NCBI GenBank assembly: GCA_964578535.1
Contig: CAZODI010000015.1
Span: forward strand, 1 to 64,000
From: PHBD01 sp964578535
GTDB taxonomy: Bacteria; Desulfobacterota; Syntrophia; Syntrophales; PHBD01
DNA length: 64,000 bases
Direction: 5' to 3'
Shown: positions 7,699 to 16,073 of the stretch, piece after piece
Numbering within the stretch: the first letter of the stretch is position 1
How the letters are laid out: each line of letters begins with the position of its first letter
The notes under the pieces: generated by a model
Databases searched by the model: none
Seen by the model: the letters and a program-made list of their open reading frames with translations, nothing else
What the model was told of the DNA's origin: nothing
Program-made: the position numbers and the translations under genes

Positions 7699-8898
7699 AT
7701 GAAAGGTGTGAGGAGTGTATCCATGACTTTGCCTCTGGAAGGAACCCGGGTGCTGGACCTCTCGCAGGTGCTCCCGGGTGGGCTGTGCACCCAGATTCTG
7801 GCGGACCTCGGCGCCGACGTGATCAAGATCGAGAATCCGAAGGGGGGGGACGGTTTTCGAAAGTCGCCGCCCCTGATGGGAGACACGGGAAGTTTTTTTC
7901 TCGTCATCAACCGCAACAAGCGGAGCATGACCCTCAACATGCAAGAGGAGGAGGGGCGGGCGATCCTGCGTCGCATGATCCCGGAGGCTGACATTCTGGT
8001 GGAGAACTTTCGCCCGGGAACAATGGGCGGCTGGGGACTGGGCTTCGATGCGGTCCGGGCGATGAATCCCCGCCTCGTGTATTGCTCCCTGAGCGGTTTC
8101 GGCCAAGACGGTCCGTACAGCCAGAAGCCAGCCCACGACATCAACATCCTGGCTGTTTCCGGTATCCTCGATCTCCTGGGGGAAAGAGGCCGGCGACCGA
8201 TCGTGCCGGCAGTCCAGATCGCCGGGGCGGGAGGGGCGATCCTGGCCGCCCTGGGCATCCTGGCTGCGCTTCTACGGCGCGGCCTTTGCGGGGAGGGACA
8301 GTACCTCGATGTATCTCTCCTGGATGGACTGTCTCCCTACCTCGGGCTCATCATGTCCGAGTTCGCGGTCCGCGGAGCCGCACCGGGAAGGGGAGAAGCG
8401 AGGGTCGGCGGAGGCTATGCCTGCTACAATGTCTACGAAACGAAAGACGGCCGATGCATTGCCCTGGGCTGCCTGGAGGAAAAGTTCTGGAATTCCTTCT
8501 GTCGGGCAATCCACCGCAATGATCTTGCAGATGATCTGCTGGCGCCGCTTGACCGGCAGGCGGAGATCATCGTGGAGCTTCGGGCCGTCTTTCTGAAGCG
8601 GACCAGGGGGGAATGGGTGGAACTCCTGGACCGTTTCGACGTCTGCTTCTCCACGGTGAATTCTCTGGACGAGGTCCTGGACGACCCGCAGGTTCGTCAC
8701 AGGGGGCTCTGGTTTCAGGCGCTCAAGCCCGGAAACGGCGAGATCCTGCAGCAGGCATTTCCCATCAGGGTTTCCGGGGAGCAGCCCGGCTGGAGAACGC
8801 CACCGCCGGCATTGGGGGAGCACACGGACGAGTTGCTGGAGGCCATGCGGATTGACACCCGATCGAGAATCGATCTGAGGAAACGCGGCATAATATGA
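7699..8898 (+). CDS. CaiB/BaiF family (class III) CoA-transferase or alpha-methylacyl-CoA racemase-like protein
   Basis: The 399-residue protein has the family N-terminus LEGTRVLDLSQVLPGGLCTQILADLGADVIKIE and the NRNKRSMTLN block. It also has FRPGTMGGWGLGFDAVRAMNPRLVYCSLSGFGQDGPY and HDINILAVSG (146-155), which resembles the racemase subgroup. Active members have an Asp at the start of the GD-x-GG-type loop that carries the covalent acyl intermediate or acts as catalytic acid. Here the aligned loop is QIAGAGGA (173-180) with no Asp. The fold should be intact, but catalysis may be altered. The gene stands between an ECF sigma factor and a short-chain fatty acid transporter, consistent with acyl-CoA metabolism. 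Confidence 0.85.
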   Translation: MKGVRSVSMTLPLEGTRVLDLSQVLPGGLCTQILADLGADVIKIENPKGGDGFRKSPPLMGDTGSFFLVINRNKRSMTLNMQEEEGRAILRRMIPEADILVENFRPGTMGGWGLGFDAVRAMNPRLVYCSLSGFGQDGPYSQKPAHDINILAVSGILDLLGERGRRPIVPAVQIAGAGGAILAALGILAALLRRGLCGEGQYLDVSLLDGLSPYLGLIMSEFAVRGAAPGRGEARVGGGYACYNVYETKDGRCIALGCLEEKFWNSFCRAIHRNDLADDLLAPLDRQAEIIVELRAVFLKRTRGEWVELLDRFDVCFSTVNSLDEVLDDPQVRHRGLWFQALKPGNGEILQQAFPIRVSGEQPGWRTPPPALGEHTDELLEAMRIDTRSRIDLRKRGII

Positions 8899-8950
8899 TG
8901 ATGAACAAGAGAGCCGATGGAAGCGACACGCTGTCAATCGGTGTTTGTCT

Positions 8951-8980
8951 TTGACAAGTATAGGTGTTTTTTGATATAAA
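8951..8980 (+). promoter_or_regulatory. Sigma-70-type promoter of the transporter leader
   Basis: A perfect TTGACA at 8951-8956 and TATAAA at 8975-8980 are separated by 18 bp. Transcription should start near 8987, ahead of the short leader ORF at 9024. Confidence 0.7.
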
Positions 8981-9023
8981 CCGTGCGCATCACCATCAAG
9001 AATTCATCCTGGAGGAAGAAGCG

Positions 9024-9062
9024 ATGGTGTTTTCAAGGGGCGAACTCCGACTTCCGTACTGA
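9024..9062 (+). CDS. 12-residue leader peptide of an attenuator-like leader
   Basis: An ATG at 9024, 5 bases after GGAGGAAGAA, starts the peptide MVFSRGELRLPY and ends at TGA 9060-9062. The last codons overlap the 5' arm and loop of the terminator at 9043-9079. A ribosome completing the peptide would therefore prevent the hairpin from forming. CACCATC (8991-8997) is complementary to GATGGTG (9023-9029), which contains the start codon, so leader translation could itself be gated. No amino acid is obviously enriched. Confidence 0.6.
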   Translation: MVFSRGELRLPY

Positions 9063-9079
9063 AGTTGGAGTTTTTTTTT
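9043..9079 (+). terminator. Attenuator terminator ahead of the AtoE-like gene
   Basis: AACTCCGACTTC (9043-9054) pairs with GAAGTTGGAGTT (9061-9072) with one G-U pair, followed by nine Ts. It lies inside the leader, 68 bp before the transporter start. Confidence 0.85.
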
Positions 9080-9147
9080 GAGAAACGCCCTGCCTGTCCG
9101 GGGGGCTGCCTTTCTCATGTTCTGTTCTTTCAATAAGGAGGTGTTCT

Positions 9148-10503
9148 ATGATTCGTAAGCTGGCCGGTTTTTTCACCTACGTCATGAGGCATTTCCTTCC
9201 GGATGCCTACCTGTTCGCCATTCTCCTGACGTTCCTGACAGCCATCCTGGCCCTTCTTTTCGCCGGGGCTGACTTCATGAAGGTCATCACGACCTGGGGG
9301 AAGGGTGTCTACGGGATCCTCGCCTTCACCATGCAGATGATCCTGGTCCTGGTTACGGGGTACTGCCTGGCCCTGACCCCACCCGTCAAGAAGGTCCTGG
9401 ACTGGGTGGCCTCTCTGGCGACAACGCCTGTCAAGGGGGCCATGATCACCGCCTTTGTCGGGAGCTTCGGCGGCCTGATCAACTGGGGATTCGGCCTCAT
9501 CATCGGCGGCTTCCTGGCCCTGGAAATCGCCCGCAGGCAAAGAAAATCCGACTTTCCGCTCCTGATCGCCGGCGCCTACAGCGGCCTTTGCATCTGGCAC
9601 ATGGGCTTCTCCGGCTCCATCCCCCTCCTCCTGGCCACGGCAAAGCATCCCCAGAACCTGATCGAGAAAGCCACGGGCGCAGTCACGCCGATATCGGATA
9701 CCCTTCTGGCCCACTGGAACCTGATCCCGGCGCTCCTCCTCCTCTTCACGATTCCCATTCTCTTCTACTTCATGCACCCCAAGGAGGAGGAGACCCAGAC
9801 GATCACGGAGGAAAGGGTGAAAGAGCTCCTGGGAGAGACGGTCCACGTCGAGAAGCCTGCCAGCCCGACCATGGCGGAGCGGGTGGACCACAGCTACGTC
9901 ATCAATTTCATCTTTGCGGCGATGGGCCTGATCTACCTCTACAGCCATTTCTCTGCGAAGGGGCTGGACCTGAACCTGGACATCGTCATCTTCACGTTCT
10001 TCATGCTCGGTGTGATCCTCCACGGAAAGCCCATCAACTATGTCAAGGCCATGAACCAGGCCATCCGCTCCTGCGGCGGCATCGCGCTTCAGTTTCCCCT
10101 CTACGGCGGCATTATGGGGATGATGATCGGCACCGGTCTGGCCAAGATCATCGCCGGGTGGTTCGTGTCCTTCTCCACGGCGGAGACCTTCTACATGTTC
10201 CAGTTCTGGGGAGCCGGCATCATTAACGTGTTCGTGCCTTCGGGCGGCGGCCAGTGGGCCGTTCAGGGGCCCATCACCGTCGAGGCGGCGAAGATGATGA
10301 ACATCGACATGGTGAAATCGGCCATGATGGTGGCCTGGGGCGATCAGTGGACCAATGCGATCCAGCCCTTCTGGGCACTGCCTCTCCTTGGCCTGGCGGG
10401 TCTCTCCGCCAAGGACATCATGGGCTATACGACCATGGTTCTCATCTGGATCGGTGTCGTGCTGTCCGTCTTTGCCCTCATGATGGGGTTCGGTGTAATT
10501 TAA
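9148..10503 (+). CDS. Short-chain fatty acid transporter (AtoE family)
   Basis: The 451-residue, highly hydrophobic protein has about ten to twelve membrane spans and matches the AtoE/short-chain fatty acid transporter family. Blocks include FRFFLPDAYLFAILLTF-like RHFLPDAYLFAILLTF, GKGVYGILAFTMQMILVLVTGY, GSFGGLINWGFGLIIGGFLALE, AGAYSGLCIWHMGFSGSIPL and PSGGGQWAVQGPI. It likely moves butyrate, acetoacetate or similar acids across the inner membrane. AAGGAGGTG lies 8 bases upstream of the ATG. Expression is probably set by the leader peptide and terminator at 9024-9079. Confidence 0.93.
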   Translation: MIRKLAGFFTYVMRHFLPDAYLFAILLTFLTAILALLFAGADFMKVITTWGKGVYGILAFTMQMILVLVTGYCLALTPPVKKVLDWVASLATTPVKGAMITAFVGSFGGLINWGFGLIIGGFLALEIARRQRKSDFPLLIAGAYSGLCIWHMGFSGSIPLLLATAKHPQNLIEKATGAVTPISDTLLAHWNLIPALLLLFTIPILFYFMHPKEEETQTITEERVKELLGETVHVEKPASPTMAERVDHSYVINFIFAAMGLIYLYSHFSAKGLDLNLDIVIFTFFMLGVILHGKPINYVKAMNQAIRSCGGIALQFPLYGGIMGMMIGTGLAKIIAGWFVSFSTAETFYMFQFWGAGIINVFVPSGGGQWAVQGPITVEAAKMMNIDMVKSAMMVAWGDQWTNAIQPFWALPLLGLAGLSAKDIMGYTTMVLIWIGVVLSVFALMMGFGVI

Positions 10504-10529
10504 TCGGGGTGAAATATTCCTGAAAGACA

Positions 10530-10564
10530 AGGGCCGTCCGGCATTGCCGGGCGGCCCTTTTTAT
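10530..10564 (+). terminator. Intrinsic terminator after the transporter gene
   Basis: GGGCCGTCCGGC pairs with GCCGGGCGGCCC around a short loop and runs into TTTTTAT. It separates the transporter from the small ORF at 10703. Confidence 0.85.
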
Positions 10565-10702
10565 CGGCACATTCCGCCCGTCGGACCGACTCCGATCCGG
10601 AGCATCCTTGTCGCCCGATGCATCTTTGCGAAGATTGCGGATTGAAATGATGGTGCATGGGAGCACAATCACCTCCGTACAGAGAACATGGGAAGGGAGG
10701 TG

Positions 10703-10846
10703 ATGACCATGATGAGGATGAAAGAAAGAGCGGCACGCGAAGAGCCTCGCCTCGCCGGCGCCCGGGAACTGGTACCGGTCAGGGATAAGGCCCTGGTGCG
10801 CGGTATTACCATCGCCGATGTGCTCGGCAGGTTCATGCGGGGTTGA
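10703..10846 (+). CDS. Small protein of 47 aa, unknown function
   Basis: An ATG at 10703 follows a good ribosome site (GGGAGGTG) and opens a 47-residue frame: an Arg-rich N-terminal half (MKERAAREEPRLAGARE) and a less charged second half (ITIADVLGRFMRG). It lies alone between a terminator and the convergent zinc-ribbon gene. I see no signal peptide or membrane span and no family match. The strong ribosome site is the main support. Confidence 0.45.
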   Translation: MTMMRMKERAAREEPRLAGARELVPVRDKALVRGITIADVLGRFMRG

Positions 10847-10867
10847 GTTGCGGGTGACGGATCCCCG

Positions 10868-12115
10868 TTACAGAAATCCGCCAAACGTGAGGGCCCGCCG
10901 GTCCACTGCAAGCCCCATGGCGGCGTGGACCAGCTCGTTCTGCTTCAGGATGAACGGGTGGTAGATCAGCCGGTATTCCCCGGGGTGGATCCTGATGTCC
11001 TGCAGTCCGGCCAGGAACATCCGCTTGTTCGCCACGATATTGGCCATCGTGATCGGAATGGTCTCGAAGGCCTCAGACATCGGCAGGGTGACCGGGTGGG
11101 CCGGGATCTTCGGCAGAACATCCAGCTCCTTCCCCTCCGGCTGGAAGATTGTCATTTGTCGGGCCCAGCGAATGAAGAGGGCCGGATTCACCTTGAAGGC
11201 GGGAGACCAGAAATGGACAGGAGTCGCCTCCAGGGCTGGAGTTGCCACCCTCGGGAGATTGCCCAGGCGGATCAGGTCGGCAATGGAATCCATGGGGATC
11301 CCTTCGAATCGAGCCGTCAGGCGCCAGAAAGGAAGGTACAGGAATGGCTCGGAGGGGCTTTCCAGGCAGCCGAACGGGACGGGTTGGAATTCCGCTCCGT
11401 TGCAACTCCAGGCGGAGTTGCAGTTCCGGCAGGTCATGACCAGGGCGTCCCTTTCCCCCTCCATGTCCCAGCCGCAATAGGGGCAAAGGGTTGAAACGAA
11501 ACGGACATTCCAGGGGGTGGCAGCGGGGAGACAGGAAAGGGCATCCCGGAATTCCTCTTGGCAATTGGGGAACGGTTTCCGGAGGATCGCGTCACACAGG
11601 CGGTCTCCCTCCAGGTATGCGGGTGTATATATAATGCTGACCGTTTCGCCGATGTAGGCCTGGTCGGCCAGGCGGGTCGGGCGGCCGTCGGTGTCGAATC
11701 GGGGCGCCGCCTCCCTGGGCAGGCGTCCTGTTGCGAGGAACCGGCCTTCCGTCTTGTCGCTCACGAAACGGAGCTTCATGGCCTGGGGACGGAGACCCAG
11801 CGATGCCGGAGGTCCGGCCGCGTCAAGGGCCAGGATGTTCGTATCCACGAAGCGCTGTTGAAAATCGAGGTCGGCCATCCGGTAGGCCAGCCCCTTGAGC
11901 CGCCAATAGGGAATGAAAAGTATTTCCCTGCCCGGGAGGGGAGGAGGAGGAATGTAATACCGGAAAGGCCCTGCCGAGGCCAAATAGAGCTTCGTCCGGC
12001 AGTACCCGCAAAGAAAAAGGCGCTCCGTCTCGTCCAGGATGACGGGAGCCCCGCACTGCGGGCACTGCTGCTCGATCTGCCAGGCCCCCTGGGCATTGTA
12101 AGAGTTTGAGATCAT
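10868..12115 (-). CDS. Zinc-ribbon protein of unknown function
   Basis: This 415-residue protein has two zinc-ribbon motifs: CPQCGAPV...CGYC at residues 18-40 and CPYCGWD...CRNC at about 210-235. The rest consists of two similar halves in which YIPYWRLKGL-like FIPYWRLKGLAYRM and LYLPFWRLTARFEG recur after each ribbon. This suggests internal duplication of a ribbon-plus-beta domain. There is no signal peptide, no membrane span and no catalytic motif I recognise. It is probably cytosolic. No neighbour gives a functional clue, as the gene is bounded by a small ORF and a mtgA remnant. Confidence 0.75.
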   Translation of the reverse strand: MISNSYNAQGAWQIEQQCPQCGAPVILDETERLFLCGYCRTKLYLASAGPFRYYIPPPPLPGREILFIPYWRLKGLAYRMADLDFQQRFVDTNILALDAAGPPASLGLRPQAMKLRFVSDKTEGRFLATGRLPREAAPRFDTDGRPTRLADQAYIGETVSIIYTPAYLEGDRLCDAILRKPFPNCQEEFRDALSCLPAATPWNVRFVSTLCPYCGWDMEGERDALVMTCRNCNSAWSCNGAEFQPVPFGCLESPSEPFLYLPFWRLTARFEGIPMDSIADLIRLGNLPRVATPALEATPVHFWSPAFKVNPALFIRWARQMTIFQPEGKELDVLPKIPAHPVTLPMSEAFETIPITMANIVANKRMFLAGLQDIRIHPGEYRLIYHPFILKQNELVHAAMGLAVDRRALTFGGFL

Positions 12116-12277
12116 CAGGTGTAAAAAAATGAAAAGAAGGCTGTTTCAGGGGCGTGAAACGCACCCCAGGCGCACCCAAAAGACACGTTTTGCAACCTAC
12201 CCGAAGCCGGAATAGAATGTAAGGAAAAAATCACGGGGGGGGCAGGCCCCGGCCGCCGTCCACCCCCGGGGCTCTTC
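12116..12277. other. Intergenic stretch between the zinc-ribbon gene and the mtgA remnant
   Basis: No gene is visible. GTTTCA-GGGGCG-TGAAAC forms a small 6-bp inverted repeat near 12147-12164, upstream of the minus-strand zinc-ribbon gene. It could be an operator. Confidence 0.3.
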
Positions 12278-12629
12278 ATGCGTCAGGTGGAAACGGTCCC
12301 AAATGCAGAAAGGACGCTTCCACCGCAAATAAGAGACGCTCTTCATCACGCTTGCCCTGGAAGAGGTGCTCTCGAAGCGGCGCATTCTGGAAATCTGCCT
12401 GAACATCATCGAATGAGGCGAGGGAGTCTGCGGCCCGGCGCCGGCGTCCCGCCATTGCTTCGCCTGGGAACCCGACGAGCCGACAGAGATGGAATGCGCG
12501 CTCCTCGCTTCCATCATCGCCTGCATAAATGACGGATGGAAGCAGGACCCGCTGTTGAACCTCCGTCGCGGCTGGCGTTCGTTTCTGGAACGGATTGTCC
12601 GGAAGATGCCTTTGAAGGATATTCCCTGA
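12278..12629 (+). pseudogene. mtgA: Decayed monofunctional peptidoglycan transglycosylase (mtgA) remnant
   Basis: Two frames together recover the C-terminal half of a family-51 glycosyltransferase. The first frame reads NAERTLPPQIRDAL (the SPERTL..KIREAL block). After a frameshift near 12345, another frame gives TLFITLALEEVLSKRRILEI followed by CLNIIE. A TGA at 12414-12416 sits where homologues have Trp (IEWGEGVFG), and the same frame continues GEGVCGPAPASRHCFAW to a final stop at 12627-12629. The N-terminal half, including the catalytic Glu, is missing. The frameshift, internal stop and missing half indicate a dead gene. Confidence 0.75.
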
Positions 12630-12662
12630 CGGTCCGGCCGCCCGCGTCTGCCACCCGCGCCG

Positions 12663-14255
12663 TCAGCGGGCGGGGCGGAGTGACCGGATGAACTCCGCCT
12701 GGTCCCGGGGGATGTGGCTGCCGCGGTAGATGATCGCACCGCCGGCATCGATGCCCACGATATGCGGCAGACCCGAGATCCCGTAGAGTTGCTCCGTCAC
12801 TTTCCCGTCCCGGTCGAGAAGGATCTCGTAGGTCATCCCCATGCTTCTCTTCGACCGCTCGATGATCTCTTCGAACTGTTTGTAGTTCACGGCCAGGACG
12901 ACCACGTCGTCGTTTTTCGCAGACTCGTGCAGCCGGATCACGTCCGGCACCTCCTTCATGCAGGTGACGCACCACGTCGCAAAGAACACGAGGACCACCC
13001 CTTTCCTGCCCCGATAGCTGCTCAACGTGAGCCGTGAGCCCGTCAGTGTCGAAAGTGTGAAGTCCGGCGCCGGCTTTCCTGCCGATCCTTTTCGAACGTC
13101 CGTCCTTTCCGAGGGCGCGGGGGGCTTCACGGCCCCGGGTGCCGGGGGCGTTATCGCCTGCGGCTGCCGCGGAGGCGCGGCGGGAGACGCAGTTGTCGGG
13201 GCGGATTCCGGGCCGGCCGGCCGGACGGCGGTCATCGGTCCGGTCGGAGAGGCCGCTTCCCCTCGCGGCGGTGTTTCCGTCTTCGCCGGGAGACCTGAGG
13301 CCGGAGCACTCCCTGCGGCTCCTTCCTGCCGAGCCTGCTTTTCCCGCGCCTCGCCCTTCGCCACGGCGTCTCTTCGCTCCGACACCTGCGGTGGAGCCGT
13401 CCCGGCCTTTTCGACGGGAGCGGCCTCCGGAATGACGGCAGGCGAGACCGGCCCGGCCGGCTCGGGAACCGCCACCGCCCCGGATCCGGCAAGCAGGCCC
13501 GTCAGGCTCGGGAAGTTCGTGTGCTGGCCGACGAAAACGAAGAGGAGCGTCGATGCCAGGATGATCAGGAAGGCAAAGCCCTTTTGAATGGCGACCATCC
13601 AGGCGCCGGCCCGGGGCAGCATGACGAGGAAGCCCGTGAACATCCCCGCGACAAGGATCAGCGCCCCCTGCCCGAGGCCGAACAGGAACAGGAGAGCCCC
13701 TCCCTTCACGATCTGCAGTGCGTAATCAAGTCCCTGGGCCTTCTGCAGGGTCAGGGCGATCGTTCCGAGGGCCACCGCCAGGATCGGCCCGGTGCAAGGG
13801 CCGACGATCAGGCCGCTCACCCCGCCCAGCACCAGCGCCCCCGGAATCCCCTTGCGGTCGGCCGACTTCGCCTGGAGCCCGGCGAGGAAGCGGGGAGTCG
13901 GGAAATAGAAGACATCCAGGAGAAACAGACCCATCAGTAGGAAATACAGGGCAATCCCGTAGAGGATCCAGCCGTTTCCCATGATGGAGCCGAAGGTGCC
14001 GCCCACGGCCGCCACGATTGCCCCCATGACGGCGTACACAATCGCCATGCCGGTCACGATGGAGAGGCTGAGCAGAAACACCCGCCAGCGGCTGGCGCCC
14101 GCCTGGTTGCCGATGTAGCCGATCGTCAGCGGGAGAACCGGATAGGTGCAGGGTGTCAGCGAGGCGAGGACCCCGCCCCCGAACATGAAGAAGAAGACGG
14201 TGATAGAGCCCTGGCGAAAGGCCTGCTCCATGAGATGTTGAATCTGCTCGATCAT
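12663..14255 (-). CDS. CcdA/DsbD-type membrane thiol-disulfide protein fused to a TlpA-like thioredoxin
   Basis: The 530-residue protein has three parts. Residues 1-260 form a CcdA/DsbD-beta membrane domain of about six helices with the redox cysteines in LASLTPCTYPVLPLTIGY and VGPCTGPILAVALG. Residues 265-385 are a Pro/Ala/Glu-rich low-complexity linker. The C-terminal thioredoxin domain (about 390-525) contains FFATWCVTCMKEVP as its CxxC and a cis-Pro in GLPHIVGID. It would move reducing power from the cytoplasm to periplasmic thiols. The ATG at 14255 begins MIEQIQHLM; an 8-residue upstream extension is less likely. It follows a second thioredoxin-fold gene 63 bp upstream and is probably co-transcribed. 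Confidence 0.9.
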   Translation of the reverse strand: MIEQIQHLMEQAFRQGSITVFFFMFGGGVLASLTPCTYPVLPLTIGYIGNQAGASRWRVFLLSLSIVTGMAIVYAVMGAIVAAVGGTFGSIMGNGWILYGIALYFLLMGLFLLDVFYFPTPRFLAGLQAKSADRKGIPGALVLGGVSGLIVGPCTGPILAVALGTIALTLQKAQGLDYALQIVKGGALLFLFGLGQGALILVAGMFTGFLVMLPRAGAWMVAIQKGFAFLIILASTLLFVFVGQHTNFPSLTGLLAGSGAVAVPEPAGPVSPAVIPEAAPVEKAGTAPPQVSERRDAVAKGEAREKQARQEGAAGSAPASGLPAKTETPPRGEAASPTGPMTAVRPAGPESAPTTASPAAPPRQPQAITPPAPGAVKPPAPSERTDVRKGSAGKPAPDFTLSTLTGSRLTLSSYRGRKGVVLVFFATWCVTCMKEVPDVIRLHESAKNDDVVVLAVNYKQFEEIIERSKRSMGMTYEILLDRDGKVTEQLYGISGLPHIVGIDAGGAIIYRGSHIPRDQAEFIRSLRPAR

Positions 14256-14318
14256 AACTCGGTGTCTCCCCGGGGGCACGCCGGGAACATCCCGCTCGCG
14301 GGCCGGCGGTAACTGCCG

Positions 14319-14936
14319 CTACGGCCGGAAGCCGGACAGCCGAAGGATTTCCTGGAGGAAAGCCGCGGCGTCTTCAAAACCGCCCTCCTCCCAGTAGAAC
14401 TTCCCCAGCGGTCCCTCTCCGCGCAGCCTCAGGCCTACGAAGGTCGGCGTGCCTCTGGCCCCGAAGCGCCCCGATATCTCCATGGACTTGTCCGGGAAAA
14501 GCGGGAAAGGCGTGTCGTACCGATTCCGGAACATCTCCACTTCAAAAGCCGTGTTCGACACCCCGATTCCGATCATCTTGACCCTGGGGCCCTGCGGTGG
14601 CTGCTTCTCCATTTCCCTGTACAGATCATTAACCCGGCTTGCCATCCGTTGGCAATGGGGACAGTAAAGACTGAAGATCTCGACGATCAGGACATCTGCA
14701 TCGATCTCGCCGAGACGGAAACCGCCGGGACCGGAAACGCCCAGATACGTCTTTCCCGCCGCCTGGTCCGGCACCGGAAGCTCTATGGAAAGGAGGTCCG
14801 GCTCCGTCGCGGAGCCGGGCATCCGCGCCTCCGGGAAGGAGGAGAATCCCGCGGCACTGTTGGCCGGGTGATCCAGGAAGATGAACAGGGCCCAGAAAAG
14901 GACCAGTACGGAGACTTTCGCCAGGCCGGTTTTCAT
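14319..14936 (-). CDS. Exported thioredoxin-fold protein (CPHC motif)
   Basis: The 205-residue protein has a signal peptide (LAKVSVLVLFWALFIFLDHPANSAA) and a thioredoxin-like domain with VEIFSLYCPHCQRMASRVN (about 86-104). The CPHC motif recalls DsbA-type oxidases. GTPTFVGL supplies the cis-Pro region. An AGAGGATG site precedes the ATG. It sits directly upstream of the CcdA-thioredoxin fusion, so the pair may form a periplasmic thiol relay. Confidence 0.85.
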   Translation of the reverse strand: MKTGLAKVSVLVLFWALFIFLDHPANSAAGFSSFPEARMPGSATEPDLLSIELPVPDQAAGKTYLGVSGPGGFRLGEIDADVLIVEIFSLYCPHCQRMASRVNDLYREMEKQPPQGPRVKMIGIGVSNTAFEVEMFRNRYDTPFPLFPDKSMEISGRFGARGTPTFVGLRLRGEGPLGKFYWEEGGFEDAAAFLQEILRLSGFRP

Positions 14937-15080
14937 GATTCATCCTCTTTCCGGGAGTCGTTTTGAGCGGGAAGCCCGTCCGCATCCGTAACCATATGCC
15001 GGTCGGGACCCGGACGGAAGCCGCCTGCTCTTCTTCCGGCGGCCTTTCCGCCCGGCCTTCCTGCCTGCGGACCTTGGAGA

Positions 15081-15113
15081 AAAAAAGCCCCCGGCTCGGG
15101 CCGGGGGCTTTTT
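15081..15113. terminator. Intrinsic terminator
   Basis: GCCCCCGGC and GCCGGGGGC form a 9-bp stem, flanked by six As and five Ts, so it can work in both directions. It ends the minus-strand gene at 15133. Confidence 0.8.
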
Positions 15114-15132
15114 CCGATGGTCCGATTCATTG

Positions 15133-15549
15133 TTACGGACCCGTATAGGGCGTACCGAGCAGCTGCTTGTACATTTCTGCCTCCCACTGCTTCGTCCAGG
15201 CCTGCTTCCAGGACCTGTCGGCGCCCATGATTTCGAGCTTCTCCGCGACGATGGATTTCAGACTCATGTTGGCCATTCCGGTAATCCTCGCCGTCTGATT
15301 GATGTGCCGGGCCATGATCCCTCGATCCAGGTTCGGGACGAAGTAGTACTCGCCCTTCGCTGCATCCACCAGGAGCACGAACACGTTCTCGGCCGCGATC
15401 ACCGGGTCTTCCTGGCCGACCGGACAAAGCTTGCCCTGGGTCACGCAGTTGAACCCCTGGATCGAACCGACGTATTGCGCCCCCACCGCATAGACCGGAG
15501 CCGCCACGATCGCCAGCGCGATCAGCATCGGTACAAAGAATCTCTTCAT
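15133..15549 (-). CDS. Secreted protein of unknown function
   Basis: The 138-residue protein starts with a clear signal peptide (MKRFFVPMLIALAIVAAPVYA). The mature part has two cysteines in GFNCVTQGKLCPVGQEDP and a middle section YYFVPNLDRGIMARHINQTARITG, and ends in a charged, Trp-containing helix. AGGAGGAAG precedes the ATG. It has its own terminator. The cysteine spacing is not heme-like (no CxxCH), and I do not recognise a family. It may be a periplasmic partner of the thiol-redox genes downstream. Confidence 0.7.
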   Translation of the reverse strand: MKRFFVPMLIALAIVAAPVYAVGAQYVGSIQGFNCVTQGKLCPVGQEDPVIAAENVFVLLVDAAKGEYYFVPNLDRGIMARHINQTARITGMANMSLKSIVAEKLEIMGADRSWKQAWTKQWEAEMYKQLLGTPYTGP

Positions 15550-15776
15550 CTTATCTTCCTCCTTTTCTTTTTTTTATGGTTCATGACCGTCTCTCAAACC
15601 GCTGCTTCGCGAAAGTCCTTGCGCACCTCCCTTCTATCGTCCCGTAACGATCAGCTGATTGGGGTCACCTCGAATTCTGGTCCGTTCCATTCGCTTCATC
15701 GCGATTCGTCTTCCGTACAATATGTTTAAGTCCACAACCCTGCCTGATTTGCCGACCTTTCGGCATGAGCCCCGAT
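15550..15776. other. Intergenic stretch
   Basis: Apart from the ribosome site at its left end I see no gene or clear signal. Confidence 0.3.
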
Positions 15777-16073
15777 CTACCGCTCGTCCGGATCGAAGAG
15801 CGTGCTGAAGGAGATTTCATGCTGCTCCTTCAGCAGGCTCATCGCCCCCCGCAGGACCCTGAAACTCCTCGATTTCATGTGTTTCTTCAGATCCGCCTGA
15901 CTGGCCCACTCTTCCAGGAGGCAAAGTCTGTTTTCGTCCTCCACGTTCTGCCAGAGATCGCACCGCCTGCACCCCTGTTCGGTCCGTATCGACTCGATCA
16001 GGGACATCAGCGTCTGCGTGAGCTCCCGGTGCTTGTCCGGACTGATGTGCATGCGTACGATCGTTGTAATCAT
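15777..16073 (-). CDS. Antibiotic biosynthesis monooxygenase (ABM) domain protein
   Basis: The 98-residue protein is a single ABM/dimeric alpha-beta barrel domain: MITTIVRMHISPDKHRELTQTL, EQGCRRCDLWQNVEDENRLCLLEEW and LKKHMKSRSFRVL are the usual strands and helix. I place the start at the ATG 16073, 2-8 bases after GAGGGTGG; the upstream extension is not homologous. Such proteins act as small oxygenases, quinol monooxygenases or stress proteins. The substrate cannot be inferred. Confidence 0.8.
   Translation of the reverse strand: MITTIVRMHISPDKHRELTQTLMSLIESIRTEQGCRRCDLWQNVEDENRLCLLEEWASQADLKKHMKSRSFRVLRGAMSLLKEQHEISFSTLFDPDER

Noticed and set aside
6607..8136. 509-codon minus-strand open frame across the ECF sigma and CaiB genes
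   Set aside because: It overlaps two well-supported plus-strand genes and has no recognisable domain; only its last 40 codons' region (in another frame) has promoter and terminator support.
9130..10530. 466-codon open frame antisense to the AtoE-like transporter
   Set aside because: His/Gly/Asp/Arg-rich composition typical of antisense to a membrane protein; no motif.
12414..12416. In-frame TGA as selenocysteine in the mtgA-like frame
   Set aside because: Homologues have Trp here, there is also a frameshift, and the catalytic half is missing.
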